Part shown: in pieces, positions 38,881 to 50,939 of the stretch
Layout of the letters: every line of letters begins with the position of its first letter
Numbering within the stretch: the stretch's first letter is position 1
Source of the DNA: Ascaphus truei
Taxonomy: Eukaryota > Chordata > Amphibia > Anura > Ascaphidae
Reading direction: 5' to 3'
Length of the DNA: 64,000 nt
Assembly: GCA_036426205.1 (NCBI GenBank)
Contig: CM071571.1
Location: 114,437,306 to 114,501,305 of the forward strand
Position numbers and translations under genes: made by a program
Notes under the pieces: model-generated
Seen by the model: only the letters and a program-made list of their open reading frames with translations
What the model was told of the DNA's origin: nothing
Database searches by the model: none

Positions 38881-40139
38881 CATAGATAGGAAGTGAAAAA
38901 AACAGCTTCAGATTACATGACATTATGAATTTCCCATCAAAGCATATTTTCCCCATAATCTAAAACACAATTTTGTTTAGAAACAAACCCAAAACGAAAA
39001 CACAGAGTCAAGTGAACATCTCTAATATGGTATATAGGGAAGAAAGGATATGAGGTAGAATATTACAGTATATGTGAAGGAAAGTCAAAGATGGATGATG
39101 GTGCAGATAGTGTATTCATATCTAAAGTTACAGTGAAAGTTTGATATTAGTGTTAAAAGTAGAAAATTGAAACATTCTACTGATTACTTTTTTGTATCAC
39201 AAATAAAACTTTTATTTACTGTGGTGAAAGGAACAAAATTAAAACTACAGATGTATAGCACATTAACATAGGTGAAATTAATTAATGATTGTTATATTGT
39301 TGCTGTTGATTTTATAATCAACTACTCCAAGAATGAAATGTAGTGGTTTTTATTAGTAGATGAGAGCTGAAGCAGATGGTTAAGAGCTTAATTTTAAGTA
39401 ATATGCTCAATAAAGCAACTTTTATTGCTTAGCACTCATCCAGATAACAGAAGTTCAGTAAATAGAACAGCATTTTTCAGTCTAGGTTCGGCTATTTTTT
39501 CAGAAAAGTCTTTCTTTATGTCACTATACACAGTTATTTTCATTTATATGTACAAATACCATAAAAAGTTTTTACATTGGAGGTGCTATCCGTTACATCG
39601 TTATAAGGCTGGAACAACAATATGTCCTCTAGATATCACCCAGAAATAGGAAATACCGAAATATTGTTTAGAGTTCATATGTGAATTCATGTATTTAACT
39701 AGCTTTGCCATGCTCAGTTATGCTAGATCTTTGTACCCCCTAAAATTTTCTCCACCACACAATGCTCTTGTAGACAATGTAAAATTATTAAGGATGGGTG
39801 GTTCTGTGTTGACACATTCTGAATACCCCCAAAAGGGGAATGATTTCTGATTTCCAGAAATTGGGTCCTGGCTAGAGATGGGCTAATTATTCTCCAACAA
39901 TCAAATTTGCAGCAAATCTGACTTTTATTCAAAAGTGCAATACCACCAGCCACAACTATTTGCACATTCCATTCCCTAGAAGTTTCCGACCTTAAAATAT
40001 TGATTCTCCTAGAGGGGAGAGAGATAGAGATACCTGAATAATATTCTAATCAAATATGCTAACAACTCTTAAGCATATTTTCAAGGCATCTTCTACACAG
40101 GTGCCTCTTCATGTGTTGTATACAGGTATGTTTGAAGGG
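38881..40139. other. no recognisable feature
   Basis: AT-rich, no long open frame with recognisable similarity, no inverted or tandem structure noticed. Confidence 0.6.
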
Positions 40140-40426
40140 ATATATATTGTATTGTATTGTATGTATTTATTTATATAGCACCATTAATGTACATAGCGCT
40201 TCACAGCAGTAATACACGTGGTAATCAAATAAATAACAGATAATATAAATAACAGATCATGGGAATAAGTGCTTTAGACATTAAGGAAGAGGAGTCCCTG
40301 CCCCGAGAAGCTTACAGTCTAATTGGTAGGTAGGGAGAACGTACAGAGACAGTAGGAGGGAGTTCTGGTAAGTGCGTCTGCAGGGGGGCAAGCTTTATGT
40401 ATCATGTGTTCAGAATATCCACAGTG

Positions 40427-40750
40427 CTATTCATATGCTTCTTTAAGCAAGTGTGTCTTAAGTTGGGTCTTAAAGGTGGATAGAGAGGGTGCTAGTCGGG
40501 TACTGAGGGGAAGGGCATTCCAGAGGTGTGGGGCAGTCAGTGAAAAAGGTTTAAAGCGGGAGAGGGCTTTAGATACAAAGGGGGTAGAAAGAAGACATCC
40601 TGGAGAAGAACGCAAGAGTCTGGATGGTGCATAGCTAGAAATTAGGGCTGAGATGTAAGGAGGGGCAGAAGAGTGTAAAGCTTTAAAAGTGAGGAGAAGA
40701 ATGGAGTTTGAGATGCAGGATTTGATCGGAAGCCAGGAGAGGGATTTCAT
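40427..40750 (-). pseudogene. L2 LINE C-terminal domain
   Basis: LSWLPIKSCISNSILLLTFK, ALHSSAPPYISALISSY and LTAPHLWNALPLSTRLAPSL match the familiar end of L2/CR1-group ORF2 (H/SWLPIxxRI, FKALH, APxLWNxLP). Function of this domain is unknown. Open for 107 residues to a proper stop. Confidence 0.85.
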
Positions 40751-40806
40751 GAGGGGAGATGCTGAGACAGATCTCGGAAAGAGTAGAGGGATTCTGGCAT
40801 CAGCGT

Positions 40807-41570
40807 TTAGGATAGATTGTAGGGGAGACAGGTGAGAGGCAGGAAGGCGGACAGCAGGAGGTTACAGTAATCAAGACGGGAGAGAATGAGGGCCTGAGTC
40901 AGAGTTTTAGCAGTCGAGCAAAAGAGGAAAAGGCGTATCTTTGTTATATTGCGGAGGAAAAAGCGACAGGTTTTAGAAATGTTTTGAATGTGAGGATGAA
41001 ATGTGAGAGAGGAGTCGAGTGTGACCCCTAGGCAGCGTGCTTGGGCTACTGGGTGAATGATCGTAGTTCCAACAGTAATGTGGAAGGAGGTAGTAGGGCC
41101 AGGTTTGGGAGGAAGTCTGAGGAGCTTTGTTTTAGCCATGTTGAGTTTAAGGCGGTGGAGGGCCATCCAGGATGATATAGCAGAGAGACATTCAGAAACT
41201 TTGGTTTGTACAGCAGGTGTAAGGTCGGGTGTTGAAAAGTATATTTGTGTGTCGTCAGCATAGAGGTGATAATTAAATCCAAAAGATGTTATTAGGTCAC
41301 CTAGAGAGAGTGTATACAGAGAAAAGAGAAGAGGTCCCAGGACAGAGCCCTGGGGTACCCCCACAGAGAGATCAATAGAGGAGGAGCAGGTGTTAGCAGA
41401 AGAGACACTGAAAGTACAATGGGAGAGGTAGGATGAGATCCAGGATAGAGCTTTGTTCCGAATACCAAGAGTATGGAGAATGTGAAGGAGAAGAGGGTGG
41501 TCCACGGTGTCAAATGCTGCAGAGAGGTTGAGTAATATGAGCAGAGTGTAATGACCTCTGTCTTTGGCAG
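40807..41570 (-). pseudogene. L2 LINE reverse transcriptase
   Basis: The segment from about 41505 has [20 protein letters not shown], the catalytic box [11 protein letters not shown] (FADD/YADD type) and [11 protein letters not shown]. Upstream in another frame, [15 protein letters not shown] is the first catalytic Asp block. The RT primes on the nicked target and copies the LINE RNA. Broken by frame changes near 41500 and 40810. Confidence 0.87.
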
Positions 41571-41634
41571 CATGGAGGTCGTCAGTAATCTTGTGAAGGA
41601 AGTCTGCGAGAGTATGAGATTTCCTCCAGAGGCG

Positions 41635-42440
41635 TTAAGAGGATCGAGTGGAGGAACGCAGCATGTGCGTGTGGGAATTTAACCAGGGTCTAGGGTTAGA
41701 AGGGCAAGTGCGGCAGAGAGAAAGCGGAGCATGTAGATCCAGAGAGGAGGACAAGGCAGAGTTGTAGTTCCTGACCAGGTTGTCAGGGTCTGTACCAGAG
41801 CTGAGAGAGGAAAGGAAGGAGTGTAAAGTGGACTCAAAGTCAGGTAAGTGAATAAAGCGCAGGTTTCTGCAGAACCGGGGGTTAGATGGAGGTGGAGAAG
41901 GGGAGAAGCGAGATAGAGAGAATGAGATGAGGTGATGGTCAGAGAGAGGAAAGGGGGAAATGTAGAAATCGGAGAGAGAGAAGTTTTTAGTGAAAACCAG
42001 GTCTAAGTAGTGGCCATCCTTGTGGGTGCTGGCTGCAGTCCACTGTTGAAGGCCAAAAGAAGAGGTTAGAGAAAGAAAGCGGGAAGCCCAAGGGAGAGAG
42101 GGGTCATCAATGTGGCAATTGAAGTCCCTAAGGAGAAGAACAGGGGAGTCTGAGGAGAGAAAGAAAGAGAGCCAGGATTCAAAGTGAGAGAGAAAGGCAG
42201 AAGGGGGATGAGTAGAGGTAGGTGGGCGATAGATGACCGCCACGTGGACAGGAGAGGAGAGAAGATCTGGACTGTGTGAACCTCAAAGGAGGGAAAAGCA
42301 AGAGATGGAGGAATAGGAAGAGTTCGGTAACGGCAGAGAGAGGAGAGCAGGAGCCCCATGCCTCCACCCCTGCCATCAGGGCACGGAGTGTAGGAGAAGG
42401 AGAGGGCAGCTTCCAGAGCAGAGTCAGACTGAGTGACTCT
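41635..42440 (-). pseudogene. L2 LINE apurinic-type endonuclease
   Basis: PDGRGGGMGLLLS (about 42390) is the N-terminal block. VIYRPPTST and LLRDFNCHIDDP follow, then HYLDLVFTKN and LSDHHLISFSLS, the C-terminal SDH box of APE-type endonucleases. The first and main parts are in different frames. Confidence 0.85.
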
Positions 42441-42457
42441 ATATATATATATATATA

Positions 42458-43135
42458 CAGTCTTCGACAAATACAGTCCCCTGGACGCCCGGGGCGACTG
42501 CATTTTACCCCCTTGCGAGTTGTTTCGGAGCGGCGACATTTTGGCGTTCTCCTCCAACTGCACTTAAAATGGCCGCACGGCTAAAGCAGCGCGCTACATA
42601 AGCAGTGTCAGCCCCCTCCCCACTTAGCCTCATCCTATAGGGGCATGGGGGGGGGCGTGGGAGGGGTGGGGCACCATCAGAAAGGAGCCACCAGGAGTGT
42701 TGCGGGGCCTGAAGGGAGAGAGCTGATGCCAACATGAGGTGGATGACATGATGCGGAAGCAGCGGCAACGGCGACTGGACCAGGTACCGGGGGAAGGGGG
42801 ACACACGCACACACCTCTGCACCCCCCCTGCAGAGTCGATGTAGCTATCCCGGGCCGGGAGGCTGAAGTGGGCCGAGCCCCAGCCGTCCCGGTGCCTTTG
42901 TCCCCCCAGTTACCCGCTTCCCCCCGGTCCCTGTGTCAGCCCGCGGGGCGGGAGATGGGAGCGGAGATGTCCCCCCAGTTCCTTGCTTCCCCCCGGTCCC
43001 ACGGAGCAGGAGATGGGTGCGTGGGGTGATGGTCACGGCCTTTCCTCTCTTCCCCCCCTGTGTGTGTAGAGAGAGAGAGAATGAGTGAGTGAGTGAGTGT
43101 GTGTGTATATATGGGAGAATATGTGTGTGGGAGTG
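42458..43135. repeat. MITE-like left end and GC-rich repeat
   Basis: CAGTCTTCGACAAATAC at 42458, next to (TA)n, resembles the terminal repeat of the MITE at 36531. No right end seen. 42880-43020 repeats a GGAGATGGGxGCG / CCCCCCAGTT(A/C)C block twice. Long frames here look like chance in GC-rich DNA. Confidence 0.45.
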
Positions 43136-43137
43136 TA

Positions 43138-43138
43138 G

Positions 43139-43179
<41 letters not shown>
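43138..43179. repeat. (GT)n microsatellite
   Basis: About 38 bases of pure GT, immediately followed by PLE copy A. Confidence 0.95.
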
Positions 43180-43451
43180 CTATAAGACTGGTTATATGTG
43201 GTTATGAACCTCACCGTGGACGCACCAGTCTTAATGGATTTCACTGGAGCATCATAACTCAAGCGTATCCCCTTGTCACATTTGGTTTTCGATTTACTTA
43301 ATAGGACCGACCTGTCTAGAGAGCTGACTTTGCTGAGAGCGTCGGAGATCAAATCAGGATCATAGCCTTTGGATAGAAACTTATTCCCAAGTGATTTGGA
43401 CTGGCTATCAAAATCAATATCCCTGGTGCAGTTCCTACGTAGTCTGTGAAA

Positions 43452-43829
43452 CTACCCCAAAGGGATATTGTTGAGCCATTGCTTGTGGTGATTGCTGGAC
43501 GCACGAACATAACTATTGACAGACACAGACTTGAAATGTGTGGTGCTGATAATATTGAAGTCTGTGTCTGTACTGAGGGCCAAATCAAGAAATACAGTGG
43601 ACACTGCATCAATTTCAAAGGTTAATTTAAGTCCAAACAAATTATCGTTGAAGGAACTCAAGAGACCAGATAGAACAGACTCTTCACCATCCCAAATAAT
43701 AATGATATCATCTATGAAGCGGCCATAGTACACAAGACCCGCTCTAAGTGTGGTATTCAGCCACACAAAAGACTCCTCCCAGTGACCCATGAAGAGGTTT
43801 GCGTAGCTGGGAGCGAATCTCGTGCCCAT
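43452..43829 (-). pseudogene. PLE RT catalytic part, copy A
   Basis: GTRFAPSYANLFMGHWEES is the motif before the catalytic box; YYGRFIDDIIIIWDGEES keeps both aspartates. LTFEIDAVSTVFLDLAL and SVNSYVRASSNHHKQWL follow. Ends at a stop in place of the PLGQFHRLRRNC continuation seen in copy B. Confidence 0.82.
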
Positions 43830-44272
43830 GGCCGTTCCACAGATACATGGAGTGTATCCCTAATATGGGACCTGAGCTTAGCTACATAGGGATGGAGAAA
43901 ATAATCAACATATTGGGATAGACCCGATGTCATCGACTCCACACCCGAAACTATGGGTCTGCCAGGGGGATTGAACAGGGACTTATGAACCTTGGGTAAA
44001 TGATAAAAAATTGGAGTGTGTGGATGTGAGGAAAACAAAAATTTAAATTCCGATTTAGAAATGATACCATCCCCCAGTGCGGTAGTAAGGAGTTCCTTCA
44101 ACAATAATTGGTAAATGTCCACTGGATCAGACTCCAACAAGGTGTAGGAGGCCGAGTCACCCAGGAGTCTGCGTGCCTCTAAGAGATACGCAGATAAGTC
44201 CTGGATGACTACGCCCCCACCCTTATCAGCCTGTCGAATGATAATATCATGATTAGCCTTAAGCTCGTTCAA
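43757..44272 (-). pseudogene. PLE RT N-terminal part, copy A
   Basis: Opens within the PLE-typical LKANHDIIIRQADKGGGVVI block, then LLKELLTTALGDGIISKSEF and PIFYHLPKVHKSLFNPPGRP. It reads through the deletion junction into another frame of the catalytic region and ends. Confidence 0.82.
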
Positions 44273-44405
44273 TGCGTCCAGCTCACCTCTAGATAAATTA
44301 TGAGTGAGTTTGGCTTTGAGTCATTATGCGCCAAACCTACCAAACTCACTCATAATTTATATAGAGGTGAGCTGGACGAGCAAGTGGATTGAACAAGCTT
44401 AAGGA

Positions 44406-44879
44406 TTGAACAAGCTTAAGGCTAATTATGATATTATCATTCGACAGGCTGATAAGGGTGGGGGCGTAGTCATCCAGGACTTATCTGCGTATCTCATAGA
44501 GGCACGCAGACTCCTGGGTGACTCGGCCTCCTACACCTTTTTGGAGTCTGATCCAATGGACATTTACCAATTATTGTTGAAGGAACTCCTTACTACCACA
44601 CTGGGGGATGGTATCATTTCGAAATCGGAATTTAAATTTTTGTTTTCTTCACATCCACGCACTCCAATTTTTTATCATTTACCCAAGGTTCATAAGTCCC
44701 TGTTCAATCCCCCTGGCAGACCCATAGTTTCGGGTGTGGAGTCGATGACATCGGGTCTATCCCAATATGTTGATTATTTTCTCCATCCCTATGTAGCTAA
44801 GCTCAGGTCCCATATTAGGGATACACTCCATGTCATCGACTCCATCTCGGATATTAAGTGGAAATCCACTTACCTATGA
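44406..44879 (+). CDS. PLE RT N-terminal part, copy B
   Basis: 157 residues: KANYDIIIRQADKGGGVVIQ, EARRLLGDSASYTFLESDPM, FLFSSHPRTPIFYHLPKVHK and NPPGRPIVSGVESMTSGLSQ. Ends in TGA after ISDIKWKSTYL, where copy D reads through. The fingers of a Penelope-type RT. Confidence 0.85.
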   Translation: MNKLKANYDIIIRQADKGGGVVIQDLSAYLIEARRLLGDSASYTFLESDPMDIYQLLLKELLTTTLGDGIISKSEFKFLFSSHPRTPIFYHLPKVHKSLFNPPGRPIVSGVESMTSGLSQYVDYFLHPYVAKLRSHIRDTLHVIDSISDIKWKSTYL

Positions 44880-44891
44880 GCCACATGTGAC

Positions 44892-45650
44892 TTGCATCAC
44901 TTTATACTTGTATTGATCATGACAGGGGGATTGAAGCCATTAAATACTGGCTGGACACGGACTTATCGTTCCCAGACAAGCACAAACACTTCATTTTGCA
45001 AAGTATTCACTTTATTCTCACTCACAATTATTTTTTTATTTGAAGATAATTATCACTTGCAAATCTGTGGAACGGCCATGGGCACGAGATTCGCTCCCAG
45101 CTACACAAACCTCTTCATGGGTCACTGGGAGGAGTCTTTTGTGTGGCTGAATACCACACTTAGAGCGGGTCTTGTGTACTATGGCCACTTCATAGACGAT
45201 ATCATTATTATTTGGGATGGTGAAGAGTCTGTTCTATCTGGTCTCTTGAGTTCCTTCAATTTGTTTGGACTTAAATTCACCTTTGAAATTGATGCAGTGT
45301 CCACTGTATTTCTTGATTTGGCCCTCAGTACAGACACAGACTTCAATATTATCAGCACCACACATTTCAAGTCTGTGTCTGTCAATAGCTATGTTCATGC
45401 GTCCAGCAATCACCACAAGCAATGGCTCGACAATATCCCTTTGGGGCAGTTTCACAGACTACGTAGGAACTGCACCTGGGTTATTTATTTTGATAGGCAG
45501 TCCAAATCACTTGGGAATAAGTTTCTATCCAAAGGCTATGATCCTGATTTGATCTCAGATGCTCTCAGCAAAGCCAGCTCTCTAGACAGGTCGGTCATAT
45601 TAAGTAAATCGAAAACCAAATGTGACAAGGGGATACGCTTGAGTTATTAA
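44892..45650 (+). pseudogene. PLE RT catalytic part, copy B
   Basis: Residues 1-45 are out of the ancestral frame and residues from LFEDNYHLQICGTAMGTRFA onward are in it. YYGHFIDDIIIIWDGEES holds the catalytic pair. FKFTFEIDAVSTVFLDLALS, NIPLGQFHRLRRNCTW and LGNKFLSKGYDPDLISDALS follow into the thumb. It ends where the element is deleted. Confidence 0.85.
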
Positions 45651-45729
45651 GTAAATCGAAAACCAAATGTGACAAGGGGATACGCTTGAGTTATGATGCT
45701 CCAGTGAAATCCATTAAGACTGGTGCGAG

Positions 45730-46473
45730 AGTTCATTTTTAGTTATGGTGTACACTTAATAATCTACCCATTTTAATTCACTTATGTATAGATTAAAAGA
45801 TGATCACAGAATTCACAACACTGGGAATCTTACCCTCACCTTCACCACTTGTTATTAAGTTAATTTATCACATTCATAGGTTGTTATGATTATTGTCATT
45901 CATGTCAATTCATGGTTTAATAGAGGCAAACTATGTATTTATTTTATCTGTAATATCTCGCTTTATTCGTGGCATAATGATCTTCACTCTACACTATGTG
46001 TCAATACATATTTAATGTTAACAATATTCTTTTATATTCTCTTTTGTATTCTTTTGTATTTTATTATATATTATTTTGTATTATATGATATTAATTATTA
46101 TGATATTATTTGATTTTCAATATGAGAAATATTGTTGTATATATGGTATCTTTTAATGCTTAATATGACTTTATATTGTAATGCATGAGCCAATACTATA
46201 TATATGGTTTTTATCATTAGCTTTGCATATACTATATATATATATTTTTTACATATATCACTCTTAGTATTGTGGTATAAGTCATATGGGTTGTGCTATG
46301 TGTTTTATATTCTTTTTAGCCTCCTCCAATATAATTACGCCAATTTTAATGTGTTTAATTGTTGTTACTAGCCTTTATTGCACCAAGTACCTTTCAGCTG
46401 AGTAGGGGCGGTCCACGGAACTATCAGTATTAGTATGTGTATATAAATGATGGCCGTGTCACTCCTCCCTACA
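45730..46473 (+). repeat. PLE 3' untranslated region, copy B
   Basis: AT-rich, with no coding similarity, nearly the same as 53625-54343 of copy D apart from small indels. Confidence 0.75.
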
Positions 46474-46517
46474 ACCCTTTGAGAAAGTCACCCGTGAGTG
46501 ACGAAACGCGTCAGGGA
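46474..46517 (+). ncRNA. hammerhead-like ribozyme, copy B, U3-A8 core
   Basis: CCC, core TTGAGAA (46479-46485), stem II GTCAC/GTGAC, GAAA (46503-46506), CGCGTC, AGGG. Stem I CCCT/AGGG and stem II are perfect. The core differs from consensus at two positions, C3 to U and G8 to A, which would still pair with each other. Confidence 0.65.
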
Positions 46518-47283
46518 GCGTCATCACGTCGGACGCATTGACATTACGTCATCACGGAGCGCTGGAGTGAACCGATCCAAGCGCTGGCACCATAGAGGCC
46601 TGCAAGCAAGGAGCCACTTTCCACGATCCTTGGACATTTTTACAACATCCACTGGCCCTGGACATCTGCTGGGACTGTGGCCTATCCTGTTTGTGATCGG
46701 GGAGCGTCCTCGGGTAAGGCCAATGTAATGTGAACCGACCACCCAACTGTATAAAGGTATACCCATAATAGGTGCTGAGACAATTAAAAAACTAGTAATG
46801 AAGTGTGGTACCTCGCATCGGGGAACAAAATTGTGTCTTAATAAGGAGATTGTGCTCTTACAGTGATACACCGACTAACGGGTACATGGGTGATTACCCA
46901 ATGGACCCTTATGAGTCGTGGGTTTTAGGATGATGTTGATGACGACCAGTTAGTGAGAGTAAGACTGCTACTCTAGCTTTTATTGACAGCATTCCTGTAT
47001 ACTAGCAGCTGCTCTTTCAGGCAAGAATGGACCCTACATATGGGGGGCACGACATTGGGATGCCCAATGATTATTAAGAATTTATTTTTATGTGTTAGCA
47101 TCTAAGAACTGGTTTTATATGGTGGTTAATCGAACCTCACCGTGGACGCACAGTTTAATGGATTCTTCATGGAGATCATAACTCAAGCGTATCCCTCTTG
47201 TCAGCAATTGTGGTTTCACGATTTACTAACTAGGATCCGTACCTGTCTAGAGAGCCTAGATTTGCTGGAGAGAGTCGGTGAGA

Positions 47284-48297
47284 TCAATAAGGATCAAGCC
47301 TTTGGATAGAAACTATTCCCAACGTGATTTGGTGAAAGCATGCTATGCAGAAAGTACAATATCCGGTGCAGTTGCCTACGTAGTCGGTGAAACATATCAC
47401 CAAAGGAGGATATTGTTGAGCAATTAGGCTTGGTAGGTGGATTGATGAACGCGGAACACGAAAGCAATAACAATTGACAGACACAGACTTGAAATGTGTG
47501 GTGCTTGACCATATGAAGTCTGTGTCTGTACTGAGGGCCAAATCAAGAAATACAGGGACACTGCATCATTTCAAAGGTTAATTAAGCCAAAACAAATTAT
47601 CGTTGAAGGAACTCAAACAGAGACCAGATAGAACAGACTCTTCACCTCCCCCAACTAATAATGATATCATCTATGAAGCGGCCATAGTACACAAGACCCG
47701 CTCTAAGGGTGGTATTCAGCCACACAAAAGACTCCTCCCAGTGACCATGAAGAGGTTTGCGTAGCTGGGAGCGAATCTCGTGGCCCATGGCCGTTCCACA
47801 GATTGCAAGTGATAATTATCTTCAAATAAAAAATAATTGTGAGTGAGAATAAAGTGAATACTTTGCAAAATGAGTGTTTGTGCTTGTTGGGAACGATTAA
47901 GTCCGGTGTCACAGCCAGTATGTAATGGCTTCAATCCACCGTCTTGATCCAATACAAGTATTAAAGTGTGATGCCACGTCACATGTGGGCCCAGGTAGTG
48001 GATTTCCATTAATATCCGAGAGGAGTCGATGACATGGACGTGTTATCCCTAATATGGGACCTGAGCATTAGATACATAGGGATGGAGGAAAATAATCAAA
48101 CATATTGGATTAGACCCCGATGTCATCGACTCCACACCCGAAACTATAGTGGTCGCCAGGGAGGATTGAACAGGGACTATGAACCTTGGGTAAAATGATA
48201 AAAAATTGGAGTGTGTGGTATGTGAGGAAACACAAAATTTAAATTCCGATTTAGAAATGATACCATACCCAGGCCGTAGTAAGGAGTTCCTCAACAA
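47284..48297 (-). pseudogene. PLE reverse transcriptase, copy C
   Basis: Fragments in all three frames include STDTDFxxxSTTHFKSVSVN, TRFAPSYANLFMVTG, TLILVLDQDGGLKPLHTG and SGVESMTSG. Compared with copy A most breaks are single inserted or missing bases. Confidence 0.75.
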
Positions 48298-48492
48298 TAA
48301 TTGGTAAATGCACTGGATCAGACTCCAAACAAGGGTGTAGGAGGCCGAGTCACCCAGGAGGTCTGCGTGCCTCTAAGAGATACGCAGATAAGTCCTGGAT
48401 GTACGCCCACCACCTTATCAGCCTGTTCGAATGATAATATCATGGATTAGCCTTAAGCTCGTTCAATGCGTCCCAGCTCACCTCTAGATAAA

Positions 48493-50055
48493 TTATGAGT
48501 GAGTTTGGTAGGTTTGGCGCAAATGACTCAAAGTCGCGAAGTACAAATTGTAGAACGTGTCCACAAATCCCCCTTGGATTGGTAAGGGAAGAAAGATCTG
48601 ACCGGGTTTAAAAGGTGAGTATATAATATTTAAATCTTCCTCTAAGTCTACCTCCACGACCGGTGGGATGAATGGGAGCTCAAAGTTTGTCAATGGAGAC
48701 TTGTGATCCCAATGTTGATGGCCGACTCTCTCAGCAAAGAAGTAAGGCCTCAATGCAGACTTCTTCCTGTTGTGTAAAGGTTGAGTGACAGGATTAGTTG
48801 ATTTAATATTAGTTCTCATGGATATTGAATGTCTATTCAAAGTAATTTTCTAATAAAAACTATTTAATCAATAAACAGCTGAAATAAATTAGGACCTGTA
48901 TTGGGAGCAAAAGATTAGACCCCTCTCATAACAAAAGACTTTCATAATCTGACAATGAAATGATGAGAGGTTAAATATACTACTAGTCTCAGATGGTATT
49001 AGGTTCTTCTCTGTTTTCCTTCTTTCCTCTGGACGACTCTGGCCTGCCCTATATTCCTATGTCCTCTTTGCCCTGAACCAGATGGTCTGTTGGGCCTCGC
49101 GGTCCAAAGGGGGTAATGTTTGTCTGGATCCCTCCTTTTAGCCCTCCCTCTTTCTCAGAGTTCTGTCTAAAAAAATGAGCGACCTATGTGTGGTGTTGGG
49201 TTCTTTGGATCTGGCCCCTCTACCCAATATCAGCTGACACCCCATTCGCATCCGCAATCAGGGATCCAGATCTTCCACAAAATTGCGCACGGGGAGGGGT
49301 GGTTCCACCGAGGGTCCATGTAGCCCCCACCGGTATGGAATTTGTGGGCACTGGAGGGACCCTGGCCCTGCTGACATGCCTGACGAGAAGGGGGTGGGCT
49401 GGATGTATCCCTTGGCTGGTAGGACACCTCCTGTGGTGCCGAGAACCAGAATATACCTCCCTCTTCCTATAATGTAATTTTGGTCCGTTTCCAGACTCTC
49501 ACTTTATTGTGGCATAATCCCCTTATCACGATTGAGTTACTATCTTTCCTATCAATAAACTCTTTTTCAAAGGTGATAAACTCTCCTTACTTGTTTTCTC
49601 ATCATATTCTTAAATTCCTCAGTATCGCAGTACGGTTTCATGTAGCCTGAATATTCTCACAATCTCTAACTCCAATTCTTTGACTTTCATATCTCTAAAA
49701 TCAATAAAAGTTTCATCAATGAGAATGAACACCGGTCTAGTGTTTCTTCCATTCCCGTAAAATTGCATTGTTTCAAAGTCGGGGACTTAGTCACCCTTCA
49801 AACTCTAGGGATAATCTTGCGGTCTTATTAATCCTGTAAGGAACATGGGTCCACCAAATGTTCTCACTCTCCTCCTTATCAGTGTTTCTAGTGTAAAAAA
49901 GTTGACCCTTAATATCAATTTATTCTCAGTTGTCCATATTATTTCGAAATGTGAAGGGATGAGTCCACTCCTCTGGAGTGCTCTCTTTTGCTGATTACAT
50001 CATATTGATGTTCTCTAGTTAAATGCCTCTTCTAGAAAACAAGGCTGCTGCTAGG
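48493..50055 (-). pseudogene. PLE N-terminal region, copy C
   Basis: 48840-48493 encodes NFELPFIPPVVEVDLEEDLN, SPFKPGQIFLPLPIQGGFVD and LSHLRQTYQTHS, the segment before the RT. Further upstream (about 49700-49560) charged sequence such as VKELELEIVRIFRL suggests a coiled coil, like the N-terminus of copy E. No known domain recognised. Confidence 0.6.
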
Positions 50056-50059
50056 GGTT

Positions 50060-50474
50060 AAATATAAAGGACAAACAAAGAAAAAGCAGCGCCTCTAGAA
50101 GTGTATGATTAAAATATCTAAAATTATATAGTGCTGGGTGATTACTCAAATAAATATTGGGGAAATAAAATTTGTGAATGAATAATGAAATACTCGTAAT
50201 AATGTGATGGCACATGGATTGATAGAGCCTGATGATAATAACAAGGGAAAACTATGAACAAAACAATAGCATAACAGTCAAAATGAAATACATGTAAAAT
50301 AACACATGAATAAGAGTATATAAGCAGGAAAAGAGGGTAAAAAAACAGTCCTCAAAATGATAGTCCAATGTAGAAAATGGAAGCTGGTACAAGGGGTCTC
50401 CGGCTGCTCTCAGAATGGACAAACCACATCCATAGGGAATCTACAGAGAAAAAAGAGGAGAGAGCGCACGCTGG
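50060..50474 (-). repeat. inverted terminal repeat of copy D, left
   Basis: Inverted match to 54690-55115, including TCCAATGTAGAAAATGGAAG and the GAGAGCGCACGC box. It is joined to coding sequence at about 50475, the 5' truncation point of the element. Confidence 0.8.
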
Positions 50475-50939
50475 TATCTGGGATCCCTGATGTGCGGGAT
50501 GTGAATGGGGTGTCAGCTGATATTGGTAGAGTTGCCAGATCCAAAGAACCCAGCACCACACATAGGTCTGCTCATTTTTTAGACAGAATCCGAGAGGACG
50601 GGGGGAGGGCGAAAGGGAGGGATCCAGACAAACATTACCCCCTTTGGAACCGCGAGGCCCCAACAGACCATTGGTCAGGGCAAAAGAGGAGCAGAGGAGT
50701 TAGGGCAGGCAGAGTGTCCAGAGGAAGAAGGAGAAAACAGAAGAAGACTAATACCATCTGAGACTAGTAGTATTATTAAACCTCTCATCAGTTTCATTGT
50801 CAGATTATGAAAAGTCTTTGTTAGAGAGGGGTCTATCTTTTGCTCCCAATACAGGTCCTAATTTATTTCAGCTGTTTATTGATTTAAATAGTTTTTATTA
50901 GAAAAATTACTTTGAATAGACATTTCAATATCCAGGGAT

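Larger units (their letters stand above)
40140..42440 (-). mobile_element. L2-type LINE, 5' truncated
   Basis: Minus strand: endonuclease (42440-41640), reverse transcriptase (41570-40810), conserved C-terminal domain (40750-40427), 3' UTR and an (ACAAT)n tail at 40166-40144. The 3' UTR contains the GGGGCAGGGACTCCTCTTCC and GCGCTATGTACATTAATGG boxes typical of frog and fish L2 elements. The 5' end stops at a TA repeat. The coding frame is broken in several places. Confidence 0.85.
43186..44313 (-). mobile_element. PLE copy A (head-to-head with copy B)
   Basis: Minus strand: KANHDIIIRQADKGGGVVIQ, FYHLPKVHKSLFNPPGRPIV, RFIDDIIIIWDG and FLDLALSTDTDF in two frames (44272-43757, 43829-43452), running on to 43186. 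About 250 bases between the RDTLHV block and the catalytic block are deleted relative to copy B. No GIY-YIG. The 5' end meets copy B at 44313. Confidence 0.85.
44314..46702 (+). mobile_element. PLE copy B
   Basis: Plus strand: RT (44406-45650), then a direct jump at about 45730 into the 3' untranslated region. This matches copy D at 52570 joined to 53625, so about 1050 bp with linker and GIY-YIG are deleted. A hammerhead motif is at 46474-46517. A 17-bp tandem duplication (44386-44402, 44403-44419) is shared with copy D but absent from A and C. Confidence 0.85.
46703..50055 (-). mobile_element. PLE copy C (minus, with long 5' region)
   Basis: Minus strand from the GIY-YIG zone (46703-47100) through linker, RT (about 47250-48480) and N-terminal region (48480-50055). 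The coding sequence matches copies A, B and D but is peppered with single-base indels, so only short frames remain open. It is the copy that reaches furthest upstream; 49280-50055 has no partner in the other copies. Confidence 0.8.

Noticed and set aside
40404..40634. Plus-strand frame over the LINE
   Set aside because: It is the antisense shadow of the conserved L2 C-terminal domain.
42505..43036. Several open frames in GC-rich sequence
   Set aside because: Overlapping frames on both strands, low-complexity Pro/Arg/Gly content, next to a GT microsatellite; best explained by base composition.
50357..50761. 134-residue open frame
   Set aside because: Runs across the inverted terminal repeat of PLE copy D into its 5' coding region out of frame; no PLE block matches in this frame.
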